Shown piece by piece: positions 52,150 to 62,134 of a stretch of DNA of 64,000 nucleotides. Position 1 is the stretch's first letter. Each line of letters starts with the position of its first letter. Source of the DNA: Lepidostoma basale (lineage: Eukaryota; Arthropoda; Insecta; Trichoptera; Lepidostomatidae). A program made the position numbers and the translations under genes. A model generated the notes under the pieces. That model saw only the letters and a program-made list of their open reading frames with translations, was not told the DNA's origin and did not search any database. The DNA lies in assembly GCA_022606425.2 (NCBI GenBank), contig JAHDVF020000160.1:1-64000 (forward strand), written 5' to 3'.

Positions 52150-52367
52150 CTGCTATGAGTTTTCGTATGTGACTCGAAGCTGCATAGCCCCAGATTGGGT
52201 CTGCATAAGTGAAGATCGGCCTTATAACCGTTTTGTATATCAGGAGTTTATTGTTGGTGCTTAGTTTACTGTTAACATTGGGTAGAGGGCTGAGATTGCT
52301 TTTGACGCAGATTTGACTTTATTTGTAACGTGCCATATCAGCTTAGAATCCAAGGTAATCCCAAGGT
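52150..52367 (-). mobile_element. Jockey-type RT fragment
   Basis: The minus strand encodes a TLGITLDSKLIWHVTNKVKS-type segment and IYKTVIRPIFTYADPIWGYA. The end TTTCGTATGTGACTCGAAGC also occurs at about 54933..54952. Confidence 0.65.
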
Positions 52368-53310
52368 TAGGGTGTCCTTTATATGGGAAAAAAATTGGAT
52401 TAGTGAAACGCATACCCCTTAATTGTGTTTAATAGTCTACTAGTTGCCCAAATGCAGAATTTCAACTTCTTACGTTAATTCTAACCCGTGCCGACTTGCC
52501 CACAAAGTTTTAGAAAATAACTGCTTTAAGTGTCTCTTAAATGTAGTTGTAGATGATCACTTAAAACCATTATGTTAGACAAATATTGATGAAAACATAT
52601 ATTTACATAATGCTTTTCTTGTAATTATCAAAAAAGATCCATATTTATATTTATTTACTTGGATATTTCCTCTTCAATGTCTCTTTTTTTTACAGTCTGG
52701 GTAATTTTTTCTATTTCTATTCTCTCACACAACATAATATGAACTGCTTATGTTCTTCATCTGCGGTAGTCAAACCATGAAAGTATGTTATTAGTCTGTG
52801 TAGCTCTTTCAGCTGTGTCATTAACTGATTTTAACCTTCTTTTTAGCTTCCAAAAACGCCGCGCTGCCTTTTTATGATGATACAATTTCTTGAAGGAAAC
52901 TATAATACTATCAAGTTTCAGTCGTGAAAATAAATCTTTACTCTTGACAGAAACAAAATCACTCAAAGATTTCCATAAAACAAGATAACAAATACTTGTA
53001 GTACCTATAAATAAAACAAATAAATTCTAAATTAAATACCAGATTAAACACTACTTACGTACCATATAGAGAGCCAGACATCTGTTCCTTCGATGGAATA
53101 TATCTCTTTCCCGAATCACCAAAACTTTCTTTTTGTAAGTTTTCTACAATGTTTCCTTTGGTCTGCTCATCAACGTTGTCATCAAAAATTAAAAGGACGG
53201 TTATTTCCTCTGACAAGTGCCACAAATGTTGACTGAACTTGTTTAAAGCCGCTTTGGAAATTGTCAACTTCTTCGTAATCTTTTAAGGTCTTTAAAAAAC
53301 AAAAATCTTG
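52368..53310. mobile_element. hAT-type element, second copy, right part missing
   Basis: Begins TAGGGTGTCCTTTATATGGG and matches the copy at 1912 up to the equivalent of about 2860, with a similar LAFVYV-free decayed transposase (the minus ORFs at 52757..53267 are remnants). The homology ends at ACAAAAATCTTGATT (about 53310), so the right terminal repeat is absent. Confidence 0.75.
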
Positions 53311-53730
53311 ATTCACGTACAACAATAATGAGTATGAAATTAAAATATCAGTATATTTTTCGATCTGTATCAAATTTCCGACACCGTGAGATGAAGAATT
53401 AAACATTTAGCGTACTGCTTGGGTGTATAATAAAGATGTGACATTGTATCATTAATGTAATAGGCTTGATCGAACGGCTGGCCACTTTGTCACATGACGT
53501 GACGTGGAATTGAAAAGAGGCATGGTCGGAAATTTATTTTCATTAAGAGTTAATTGATGACAGTGCAACTCTCTCAATAATAGATTACATCAGTGGGGCC
53601 TTCTCGCGTGTCATTCAAGCACCGTTTAAAAACATACACGGACGATTTGGGAAACAGTACTACTATGCACATTCCATCTTTATTCTTTTTTAATGCTGGA
53701 GACTAACTCTATGCAGCTTGGAACAGATGA
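53311..53730. other. Unassigned stretch
   Basis: No gene recognised. GATTTGGGAAACAGT near 53646 matches a 15-bp string inside the Transib terminus (47130..47144), probably coincidence or a scrap. Confidence 0.3.
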
Positions 53731-53731
53731 A

Positions 53732-54365
53732 ATCAAATTAAATCAAATCAAATCAGTTTATTTTCTCAAAAGATATTACAAACAACTATTATAGTTTAAG
53801 GCATCTATTGAGAACAGGTAAAACATAAAAGGGTTCAGAAAAAAATTCTGAGGTATCTCTACATGAGGGAGTATGGTAGCTATCCGTGGCTCTATCCCAC
53901 GGCGTTTCTTTTGGGAATGCTCGGAACCAATTCTCTACAGCTTCGAAGAGATGGACATCTAATTACCCATTTCTTTAGATTAATTAGGGGATACTTCGAG
54001 AACTCGGCCGTGCTGGAGGGTATTCGGCTTTTTGTCCCCGATAGATATCTCCGACAGCGACAGCACAAATTGTTTTACCTACCGGCCGCCAGAACCCATC
54101 TGCCTCTGGTGACGCCGGTGGGAAGAGCAATTAGTCTGCTGAACGCGGTCTCCTCGGAGATCGACGTCTTTCATGTTAGTGAAAGTACGTTCAGAAGGCA
54201 AATACTCTTAATTCTGGAGAGTATCCTGTCTTCCTAATGTTGAACCATCTCTCATGCGTTTCTGGTAGTATATACTATACATAATATATTATTTTACCTG
54301 TTCTCAATAGATGCCTTAAAAATATTTTTTGTAATGTCTGGTGATGAAATAAACAGATTTGATTT
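53732..54365 (+). mobile_element. NLR-H fragments: reversed 3' end joined to a plus RT tail
   Basis: AATCAAATCAAATCAGTTTA and GCATCTATTGAGAACAGGTA (53740..53825) are a reversed 3' end. From 53830 the plus strand encodes QKKILRYLYMREYGSYPWLY, FLLGMLGTNSLQLRRDGHLI, RYLRQRQHKLFYLPAARTHL and GRAISLLNAVSSEIDVFHVS. It stops at 54237 and continues through the 3' untranslated region to TTGATTTGAT near 54360. Confidence 0.75.
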
Positions 54366-54500
54366 GATAAAAAATATACAATACCAGGAACGCATGAGAG
54401 ATGGTTCGATATTAGGGATACCCACTAATGTTTGTATCTTCGACCGATTTCGGCAGCTCGCTGCCATCAGCCGACACACATAGGGGTATTTCTGCTAATT
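54366..54500 (-). repeat. NLR-H scrap and decayed hammerhead-like repeat
   Basis: GGAACGCATGAGAGATGGTT is an NLR-H scrap. At 54445..54473 the minus strand reads CTGATGGCAGC, GA, GCTGCCGAAAT, resembling CTGANGA - helix - GAAA with the A9 position altered. A related decayed copy lies at about 57700..57725. Confidence 0.4.
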
Positions 54501-54544
54501 AGGCGACCATAATTAAATTCTTTGTATTTCTATTTGAAATATTT

Positions 54545-55010
54545 TAATTTTTAAATTGACGGTAGATTTAACCTTGGACTTGGACTTGGATCTTCTGGCT
54601 TACAGAGGTTCAGCTCATGTGGCTATTCCTCTTACGTCTGATGGGAACATTGTTGGAAGGTGATTTGGTGGGTTGTTAGTTTATGTGGGGGCATGATTTG
54701 TGTGGCCCGGATTTTTGGCGCTTGTGGCGGCTGGAGGTGTTTGGATCGTAATTTGAGAAGTCTTTTATTGTAGGGCTAGGATGTGAAGGGAGTCTTTTTT
54801 TAAAACGTTCGGCAAGTTTCAGAACGAATTCATCTATCATCGGGATTCCCGATTCTAGGTGCAGTTGTGTGATCCTGGTCCATGAAGGCGCACCAAGCGA
54901 TAAACGGATAGCTTTATTTTGCAGGATTTGTAGTTTTCGTATGTGACTCGAAGCTGCATAGCCCCAGATTGGGGCTGCGTAAGTGAAGATCGGCCTTTTG
55001 GTGAACATAT
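54545..55010 (-). mobile_element. Jockey-type RT C-terminal fragment
   Basis: The minus strand at 54676..55008 encodes RPIFTYAAPIWGYAASSHIR, KLQILQNKAIRLSLGAPSWT and LHLESGIPMIDEFVLKLAER, the classic Jockey-clade tail. CTTGGATCTTCTGGCTTACA at about 54588 is the 3' end, also found at 37575. Confidence 0.75.
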
Positions 55011-55114
55011 TTTATAGAAATGTATAATATGACATAAGAGTAATTTATTGTGAGAACAAATCTAATATATTTAGAAGAAATAAAAAATCGGTGCACTCAT
55101 TATGATGACGAATC

Positions 55115-55414
55115 TCATTCTTCTTCACTAGAGCACCATTCAGTTGTTTCATCAACAAACTCCTCCGCGGACAACTCTAAAAACTCAACTCGATAAATCA
55201 ATAATGTGGTTTTGTAATAGTATGATTCATTGACCCTTAACATATTGATTTTACGGGAATTCGCGGCCAGCTTTGATACATTTGATAAGCGCAAATGCAC
55301 TTTTTTCAGTTTCAATCGATAAAACCACGGGGACACACCCGGAAGTGCAACAAAAACCATTTTGAATACAAAAAACAAAGAATCATTTACAAAAATAATG
55401 AACATGACTTTCAA
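55115..55414 (-). CDS. Unrecognised small ORF (99 residues)
   Basis: Open frame with KLKKVHLRLSNVSKLAANSR and an acidic end (EEFVDETTEWCSSEEE). No similarity recognised, no splice context examined, and it sits in a TE-rich intron on the opposite strand. It may be part of a transposable element or chance. Confidence 0.2.
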   Translation of the reverse strand: MKVMFIIFVNDSLFFVFKMVFVALPGVSPWFYRLKLKKVHLRLSNVSKLAANSRKINMLRVNESYYYKTTLLIYRVEFLELSAEEFVDETTEWCSSEEE

Positions 55415-55551
55415 CCAATTAAAATATATTTAATTATCAATATATTTTAATAAAACTTGTCAGTATATTTGTATGCTTACCTGTTATAATCGAATCCATC
55501 ACAGTTTTTCATAAGCGAACTCCAAAATAAAAATATTCACTTTTTAAATCA

Positions 55552-56165
55552 CTGATGGGCGAAAGATATTGAAAGAAGGGTTGGGGCAGGCAACAAAGTG
55601 AATGGTGCACTTAAAGTTGTCATCGCAAACAAAAACCTATCAAAAAAAGCTAGAATGGCAGTGCACAATGGTGTTCTTCTACCGACCCTTATGTATGGAA
55701 GCGAAGCATGGAACTGGCAATAGAAGGATGAAAGTAGAATAAATGCAGTAGAAATGAGATCTCTTAGACGAATGTGTGGATACTCTGTGTATGATAGAGT
55801 GTCGAATGAAAATATAAGAAGTGAATGCGGTGCAAATGATGGTGTCATGAACAAAATAATGAAAGGATCATTAAGATGGTTTGGACATATGGAAAGAATG
55901 AATGAAGAAAGAATGGTAAAAAAAATATATGTTAATAATGTAAATGGAACCAGAAATAGAGGAAGACCGAGGAAAACGTGGCACGATCAAATAAATCAAA
56001 TATTGAATGTCGGCCATGTGAGGAGTCAGAGAAATCGACGCGCGTGCATGACACGATGTATGAATGTTGAGGAATCGAGAGAAATATGTCTGGAAAGAAA
56101 AGTGTGGCAGTCCATTCTTTCTGCCTACCCCTTCGGGGAGACGGCGTGATGGTTAGTTAGTTAGT
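55552..56165 (+). mobile_element. RTE-A 3' fragment in transporter intron 1
   Basis: Encodes RRVGAGNKVNGALKVVIANK, LPTLMYGSEAWNWQ (then TAG), RRMCGYSVYDRVSNENIRSE, SLRWFGHMERMNEERMVKKI and TRNRGRPRKTWHDQINQIL, ending SILSAYPFGETA*. The tail is TTAGTTAGTTAGTTAGTTA at about 56152..56171. One internal stop only. Confidence 0.8.
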
Positions 56166-56169
56166 TAGT

Positions 56170-56580
56170 TAAACACTGATTTTTCAAGAATTCCTTGAGA
56201 CCCCAGATACGAACACTTAGAACGACAGTCTAATTCAAACAGACACACTCCAGCCCAAGCTTTGTATTGGATGACGGAAAGGGTTGCTCTTTGTTTGGTG
56301 TCTATTCAACATTCCCAAAAACATTTTTTTTCTTATCGGGGATAAATTCCACGAATTCGATTTATGGCCGGCTAATTACAGGAAATACCCTTAAGTGCGA
56401 CAGCGAGCTACCGAAACCGGTCGAAAACACAAACATTTATGAATTGCAGCTAAATATCCATTGAATAATATATAAACATTATTTTCATTGATGACATTTG
56501 AAATAACAAAAAAAAATTAATACAATGTAATGTGACTACAAAAATTAATACAGTGAAATGTGACCATTCCCATAAATTAT
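56170..56580. other. Unassigned intronic stretch
   Basis: No element assigned. CGAGCTACCGAAACCGGTCG near 56405 resembles the decayed hammerhead repeat at 54445, in plus orientation. Confidence 0.3.
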
Positions 56581-56835
56581 AATAAAACTTGTTGAAAACA
56601 GACGTTTTCATTCGTTCTGATTATATAATATCTATTTATTGAACAAATGTATATCCCATATTAAATAAAATCTGAATGAAAACGTATGTTTTCTAGAAGT
56701 TTTATTGTGATGAAAATGTCATTTTTCAGACATTTCATAACGCTCTCAGCAAGGCGAAACATGTTATTCCCATTAGAATATAATAAATCTACTAGAAAAC
56801 AAACGTTCTCATTCAGAAATAGATATTTATTTTAG
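56580..56835. repeat. Foldback-type repeat next to exon 2 acceptor
   Basis: AATAAAACTTGTTGAAAACA, TGTTTTCTAGAAGTTTTATT and AATCTACTAGAAAACAAACG are shared motifs of the TTTTCTAGAAGTTTTATT palindrome family (57830, 62408, 62705). It ends about 50 bp before the exon 2 acceptor. Confidence 0.6.
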
Positions 56836-56887
56836 TGTTAATAATTAATATTTTTATTAATAGCATCTTGACTATTTTCTATTTCAG

Positions 56888-57055
56888 ACATTTCTTGAAA
56901 GATGAAGCCCTCTGCAAGGCCAAGAGAAAGGAGCTCGGAATAACGGACCCTGAGAAGGGCCCCCAGCCAAGCCTCGGGAAGGCCCTCTTCAAGACATTCT
57001 GGGTGGAGTTATGCTTCTTGGGTGTCATTATCACCTTTAATGAGGTTTTTGTCAG
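56888..57055 (+). CDS. ABCC4: ABCC4/MRP4-type ABC transporter, coding exon 2
   Basis: Acceptor ATTTCAG/ACATTT completes the Arg codon split from exon 1, and donor GTCAG/GTACTA leaves two bases of the next Arg codon. It encodes RHFLKDEALCKAKRKELGIT, DPEKGPQPSLGKALFKTFW and VELCFLGVIITFNEVFV. The last part is the start of the first transmembrane helix of TMD1, preceded by the elbow helix PSLGKALFKTFW as in MRP4 proteins. The 168-bp length and phase 2-2 boundaries fit both neighbours. Confidence 0.88.
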
Positions 57056-57109
57056 GTACTACTCTTATTATTATTTATTGTTATTTGAAAACTCGTTACG
57101 TTATTGTTT

Positions 57110-57410
57110 ATAAATAGGTGCCTTCGCTCAATATTTAAGATCTATTGGCCCCAAACGCCAATTAGAGAACAAGTCGCAAGATGCAAATGGCAGTGGATCG
57201 GTCACACTCTGAGACGGAACCCAGCCTGCATCGCTCAGGGCGCACTAGACTGGTCCGCTATGGGGGAAAGAGGAAGCGAGGCAGACCTAGAGCCACCTGG
57301 AGAAGAGCCCTGCACTCCTACCGGTCAGTCTCCAGGCTTCAGGTATCGAGGGACCAGTCAGTGCCTCACATATAGCATTGAGGCAAGTGAAAGAAAGCAC
57401 TCGATGAAAT
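57110..57410 (+). mobile_element. Non-LTR C-terminal fragment, other RTE-like family
   Basis: Encodes IREQVARCKWQWIGHTLRRN then PACIAQGALDW, with GKRKRGRPRATWRRALHSYR in a shifted frame. This matches the KWRWIGHTLR...GRP..TWRR type end of RTE-like elements. Starts 55 bp after the exon 2 donor. Confidence 0.6.
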
Positions 57411-57439
57411 GAAGAATGGGCTTCAACGTTTATTATCAA

Positions 57440-57570
57440 ATACAACAACAACAAACCATCACGCCGTAGGCAGGTGATACACCTCTCTAGATTCATCCAC
57501 ATTTATATACAGCGAGTCATACACACACATCGATTCTTTCGACTTCTAATATGACAGAACTTTAACATTT
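57440..57570 (-). mobile_element. RTE-A 3' scrap
   Basis: ACAACAACAAACCATCACGC (reversed GTTT/GTT tail) then antisense CMTRCI..NVDES sequence. Confidence 0.65.
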
Positions 57571-57829
57571 AAATAATCAATGTTGTTATTTGAAATTTCA
57601 TGGTAGAAGTTCATTATAAATATTGAAAATATCAAATTTAAAAAAAAATCTTTTAAAAATGTTTATTTCGTTAAACTCCACTAATATCTGTGTCTTTCAC
57701 CGGTTTTGGCAGCTCGCTGCCATCTTCACTAGTCACTAACATTATTAGATTTTAACTAAATATAATATATTTTAAATTTAGATTTTATTTTATTTTCATT
57801 ATTTCATTTTCATTATTTCCATATTAAAT

Positions 57830-58000
57830 AATTAATACAAGTGAAAACGTTTTCTAGAAGTTTTATTATATTTTATGTACATGACATGTTTCACCTGTCT
57901 AATGTATTAATTTACAAATATTGCCTTAGACAGGTAAAACATGTCATTTACAAAATATATAATAAAACTTCTAGAAAACATTTTCACTTGCATTAATAAT
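57830..58000. repeat. Palindromic foldback repeat
   Basis: TAATACAAGTGAAAACG, TTTTCTAGAAGTTTTATTAT and ACATGACATGTTTCACCTGT are mirrored by ACAGGTAAAACATGTCATTT, ATAATAAAACTTCTAGAAAA and TTTTCACTTGCATTAAT. Confidence 0.8.
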
Positions 58001-58261
58001 TTTTAATCTTGTTTGAATTAATATAACTGCACTTAGTAATACAACACTTTATTACAATTGTTTAATAAAGTTACAGTTACAGACATGTTTTGGTTACAAC
58101 AAAACTTTTTTCGATATATAATTTTTTTTGAAATAAAGTGTTGTTCAAGGCTGTTTTCTGTGGGCTGTGAGCAAGTTGGCTGCTTTACGACAAACAGGTT
58201 GCTAGCCTTGTTTATCAACCCTCCGCTTTTCTCACCCGGGCATGGGACCGGCAATGGCAGA

Positions 58262-58520
58262 GTTATTAGAATTCGAGATAGGGTGAGGAACACGGCTATC
58301 CGCGAGATCTGCAAGGTGGAAGATGTCGTCAGATAGAGCAGACCACGCAGAAGATAATGGAATGCACACGTGCAGAGGATGGATCCCACCAGAATCCCAC
58401 ACGCTTTAACGCATCAGATTCCTGCCGGCTGCCGTCCCTCCGGAAGACCGCCGAAGAAATGGAGAGATAGTTGGGAGTCAACCTCCCAAGAGAGGCCAGC
58501 CTGAGAAGAAGAAGAAGAGT
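58262..58520 (+). mobile_element. RTE-D 3' fragment with GAA tail
   Basis: RIRDRVRNTAIREICKVEDV then broken frames for RRWNAHVQRMDPTRIPH and PPKKWRDSWESTSQERPA, ending GAGAAGAAGAAGAAGAG. Confidence 0.7.
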
Positions 58521-58739
58521 AAATTTTCATTGAAATAAAGTGTTGTTATAATAAGGGCAGTTGTTTTGATTAAAATATGCATCCACAACCCAATGTGAAG
58601 GTGAATATAGAATAGGAATTGTTATTCTATTTATTTAATTAGATTGTTTTTGTTTGCTGTTCAGTTGTTTATCATATTAAATTGCCTTGTTAACAGCAGT
58701 CAAGGTTATGTATTTATATAAGTTTCCTTGGTATTTCAG

Positions 58740-58944
58740 ACTCGCAAATCCTATTCTGTTGGGCAAGTTGCTGGAGTATTTCCGGCCCGAGAGCACGATG
58801 GCGCGCGAGGATGCGTTGTGGTACGCCGGGGGCATGGTGCTGCTGTCCGGCCTGAACGCGCTCTGCATGAACCACTACATGCTGGGCGCCTTCCACATGG
58901 GCATGCGCGCCCGCGTGGCCGTCTGCTCGCTCATCTACCGCAAG
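58740..58944 (+). CDS. ABCC4: ABCC4/MRP4-type ABC transporter, coding exon 3
   Basis: Acceptor GTATTTCAG/ACTCGC completes Arg, and donor CGCAAG/GTGACC leaves phase 0. It encodes RLANPILLGKLLEYFRPEST, MAREDALWYAGGMVLLSGLN and ALCMNHYMLGAFHMGMRARV, ending AVCSLIYRK. This covers the extracellular end of TM1, TM2 and the start of the first intracellular loop. NPILLGKLLEYF and GMRARVA..SLIYRK are conserved in MRP4 proteins. The exon is strikingly GC-rich in its 3' half, unlike the introns. Confidence 0.9.
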
Positions 58945-59062
58945 GTGACCCACGTCACATCATATATCGCACGTTTAATAGAACACTGGCTTAACTCAAA
59001 AAAGCAAGTTTTGCTCAATCTGACATGAGTCGGTGTTTTACCAAAAACAGTCGAAAAACACG

Positions 59063-59480
59063 TACGAATGGATAGCGTTAACATTGTGAACGATTATCGT
59101 ACATACGAATGGATAGCGTTAACATTGTGTACGATTATCGTACATACGAATGGATAGCGTTAACATTGTGAACGATTATCGTACATACGAATGGATAGCG
59201 TCAACATTGTGAATGATTATCGTACATACAAATGGATAGCGTTAACATTGTGAACGATTATCGTACATACGAATGGATAGCGTCAACATTGTGAATGATT
59301 ATCGTACATACCAATGGATAGCGTTAACATTGTGAACGATTATCGTACATACGAATGGATAGCGTCAACATTGTGAATGATTATCGTACATACAAATGGA
59401 TAGCGTTAACATTGTGAACGATTATCGTACATACGAATGGATAGCGTTAACATTGTGAAAAATAGATGGATAGCGTTAAC
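59063..59480. repeat. 41-bp tandem repeat, about ten units, in intron 3
   Basis: Unit TACATACGAATGGATAGCGT + TAACATTGTGAACGATTATCG. Units 4..9 alternate between two variants (GCGTCAAC..GAATGATT and GCGTTAAC..GAACGATT), which gives an 82-bp dimer. The array starts 119 bp after the exon 3 donor. Confidence 0.95.
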
Positions 59481-59499
59481 ACAAGCCTCTGTCTAATGG

Positions 59500-59710
59500 T
59501 AACTCAGATGCATAAATGATCCGACAGACTTCAGATCTAAACTGAAAACCCATCTTTTGCATATTTCATACCCAATTTAAACATTTATACTTTGGTCTAC
59601 TATACATTTTAACCGATTGCGAAAAATTAGATTTTTAGATTTAAAACACGTCATAATACGCCCTTGAGGTGATTACATCACAAAAACGGCGCTAAAAAGT
59701 TAGCATATTA
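59500..59710 (+). mobile_element. CRL 3' end fragment
   Basis: AGATGCATAAATGATCCGAC and CTAAACTGAAAACCCATCTT correspond to the RSKLKTH region and stop. CGCCCTTGAGGTGATTACAT and a TTATTATTATTATT tail are the CRL 3' end. Confidence 0.75.
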
Positions 59711-59799
59711 TTATTATTATTATTTGAATAAATAAACTAAATTAAATGAAACAGCTGAACTTTTAAATACAAGAAGTCCATGTTCAGTTAATATTAGAT

Positions 59800-60440
59800 A
59801 TAACTAACTAACTTTCCCGAAGGGGTAGGCAGAAGGAAGAAATGGACTGCCACACTTTTCTTTCCTGACATATTTCTCTCGCTTCCTCAACATTCATACA
59901 CCGTGTCATGCACGCACGTCGATTTCTCTGAGTTTTCACTTGGCCGACATTCAATATTTGATTTATTTGGTCGTGCCACGTTTTCCTCGGTCACCCTCTA
60001 TTTTTCGTTCCATTTACATCGTTAACATATAATTTTTTTACCATTCTTTCTTTATTCATTCTCACCATGTGTCCAAACCATTTTAATGATCGCACCGCAT
60101 TCACTTCTTATATTTCATTCGACAATCTAACATACACAGAGTATCCACACATTCATCTAAGAGATCTCATTTCTACTGCATTTATTCTACTTTCATCCTT
60201 CTTTTGCCAGTACCATGCTTCGCTTCCATACAAAAGGGTCGGTACAAGAACACCACTGTGCACTGCCATTTTAGCTTTTTTGGATAGGTTTTTGTTTGCG
60301 ATGACAACTTTAAGTGCACCATTCACTTTGTTGCCTGCCCAACCCTTCTTTCAATATCCCTCTCCACTGTAAACATACTACCCAAATACACAAACTCATC
60401 TACTTGCTCCAAATTTTCACCATTCAGGCTTATGTTATTA
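59800..60440 (-). mobile_element. RTE-A 3' fragment
   Basis: Reversed short tail AACTAACTAACTTTCCCGAA, then antisense of RRACMTRCMNVEEARE, GHMER, IRSECG, MRSLR, TLLYGSEAWYWQKK, VHSGVLVPT, GAGNKVNGAL and a SMFTVE..DEFV region near 60370..60420. Confidence 0.75.
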
Positions 60441-60836
60441 TTAGATATGTTTCATGTTATTATTTTGAAAACAATAAACAAGCAAGACAAGACCTTTCAC
60501 ACATCACTCATCATTAGAAATTTTCCTATTATTATTGTAGAAGTGATAATTATAATAATATTTAATACACAGTAAAGGAGCCTAGTAAGAGGCGGAACTT
60601 CAATAGATATGATAAATAAACTTTTATAATAACAGTCATAAATTAACATTATAACAGAGAGACTGATTTATATTATTATTTTATCTCTGCCGCCTCTTAC
60701 TTACTCTTGAATTTCAGTAGAAAGACGCCGTAGAAATGAGATCACTAAGAATAATGTGCGGGAAAACGTTGTATGATAGAATACCGAACGATGAAATAAG
60801 AAAGAAATGTAAGGCAGATGACTGCATCATATGCGA

Positions 60837-61080
60837 CGACCTTCGTGGCCGAGTGGTAAGTGCATTGACTGCCACCCCGAAGGTTCCAGGTTCGATTCCC
60901 GGCGAGGGCAGTGTGATTGTACACTGTCTTTGGTCTGGTGTATAATTCACGTGACAATAAAATTGCGATAGATTAGCTACCTATCTCATGTCACGAGAAT
61001 CACTATGATAGTTATAATACCCTTTACATTGATTTGGCTCATGCTGTCATGATGTAAAGAGCGATTCAACAAAATAATGA
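60837..61080 (+). mobile_element. tRNA-derived SINE (copy 1)
   Basis: A tRNA-like head CGACCTTCGTGGCCGAGTGG contains A box TGGCCGAGTGGT, and B box GGTTCGATTCC lies about 40 bp later at 60893..60903. The body TGTCTTTGGTCTGGTGTATA and CACGTGACAATAAAATTGCG matches the copy at 21425..21622. An RNA polymerase III internal promoter is inferred from the boxes. Confidence 0.8.
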
Positions 61081-61084
61081 TAAT

Positions 61085-61357
61085 AATCATGGAAACTAAC
61101 TAACTAAAAGTCTCCCCGAAAGGGTAGGCTGAAAGAATGGACTGTCACATTTTAACCGATGCGGCACTCCATCCTTCTCTTTTCGCCCCGCGGGAGACGT
61201 GGTGTGATGGGTTGCAAACCTCATCGCCACCAATAGGCATCTCCCATGCACACTTCGATCGTCTAACATCCACAAAATAAATCTAAAACAAATCATATAA
61301 AATACAATAATATAAAATAAAATAAAATAACAAAATAAAAATATATTAACACATAAT
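61085..61357 (-). mobile_element. SINE-like repeat with RTE-A 3' end (copy 3)
   Basis: Reversed tail ACTAACTAACTAAAAGTCTC and GTAGGCTGAAAGAATGGACT (RTE-A end), then the private body (CCGCGGGAGACGTGGTGTGA reversed strand, CATCGCCACCAATAGGCATC) and AT-rich head. The minus frame keeps the LDDRS.GRCLLVAMRFATHH segment seen in copy 2. Confidence 0.7.
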
Positions 61358-61675
61358 GATAAAATTAAAAAAGGATCCCGGAGATGGCTTGGACATATGG
61401 AACGAATGGATGAGAGTAGAATGGTTAAAAAGTTGTACACAAGTAGTGTGAGTGGAAAAAGAAGCCGAGGACGACCGAGGAGAACATGGCATGACCAAAT
61501 CAATCATATACAAAGCTGGCCACATTCGAAGTCTAAATAATCAATGTGCGTGCATGGTACGATGTATGAATGTAGAGGGAGCTCGAGAGGTATGCCAGTA
61601 CAGAGCATTGTGGCGATCCATCCTCTCTGCCTACCCCTCCGGGGAAATGGCGTGATGGTTAGTTAATTAGTTAGA

Positions 61676-62134
61676 ATTTCAGTAAAATCATCTGTCGAAC
61701 TTCCTTTATCACTTGCTAATATTTTGAATATCTCTACCTCAATTCACCATAATAACAATTTTGATTTATTTTTAAAGAGTAATTCAATAAAATAATGTTT
61801 TTTAATAACTTTAGTATACTTCCGATTTTCCGGGATGGATAGGGAAAAAAAATCCTGTATAATCGATTTCCCGGTTAATCTGAAAACATGAAAAAAATGT
61901 AAACAAAGAGAAATTTAAAACTGCGCTATATGCGCTTATGTTGCTTAGTATGACGCACGTGTTGACAGCGTCACAATTTTTGACTGGCGGAAACGCCGGT
62001 AGAAATTTGGTGGAGTGACATGTTTCACCTTGCTAGAGGAATTATGAAACATGACAATGCCCTCATTTACACATACAAAGTTTTTTTTTAGTATAATATT
62101 TTTTTAATAATTTATACTGTAATCTCTCTTATAG
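61676..62134 (+). other. End of transporter intron 3
   Basis: Mostly AT-rich unassigned sequence. TGACATGTTTCACCTTGCTA near 62017 resembles the centre of the palindrome family. The acceptor CTCTCTTATAG precedes exon 4. Confidence 0.5.

Larger units (their letters stand above)
60720..61675 (+). mobile_element. RTE-A copy containing two nested SINE insertions
   Basis: The RTE segments are 60720..60836 (MRSLRIMCGKTLYDRIPNDE, KKCKADDCI) and 61358..61675 (DKIKKGSRRWLGHMERMDES, SVSGKRSRGRPRRTWHDQI, SILSAYPSGEMA*). The tail TTAGTTAATTAGTTAG follows. The interruption holds a tRNA-derived SINE and a SINE-like repeat in reverse. Confidence 0.8.

Noticed and set aside
53646..53660. GATTTGGGAAACAGT as a second Transib terminus
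   Set aside because: Only 15 bp match, no CACAGTG at the expected position and no partner end nearby.
55115..55414. A host gene on the minus strand in transporter intron 1
   Set aside because: Kept only as a low-confidence ORF: no recognised family, and surrounding sequence is repeat debris.
59063..59480. 41-bp repeats as a CRISPR array or centromeric satellite
   Set aside because: No spacers, only about ten units, located within an intron. A local minisatellite explains it.
60837..60915. A functional tRNA gene
   Set aside because: A and B boxes are clear, but the sequence continues into a SINE body repeated at 21425..21622 and I could not fold a complete cloverleaf with a paired acceptor stem.
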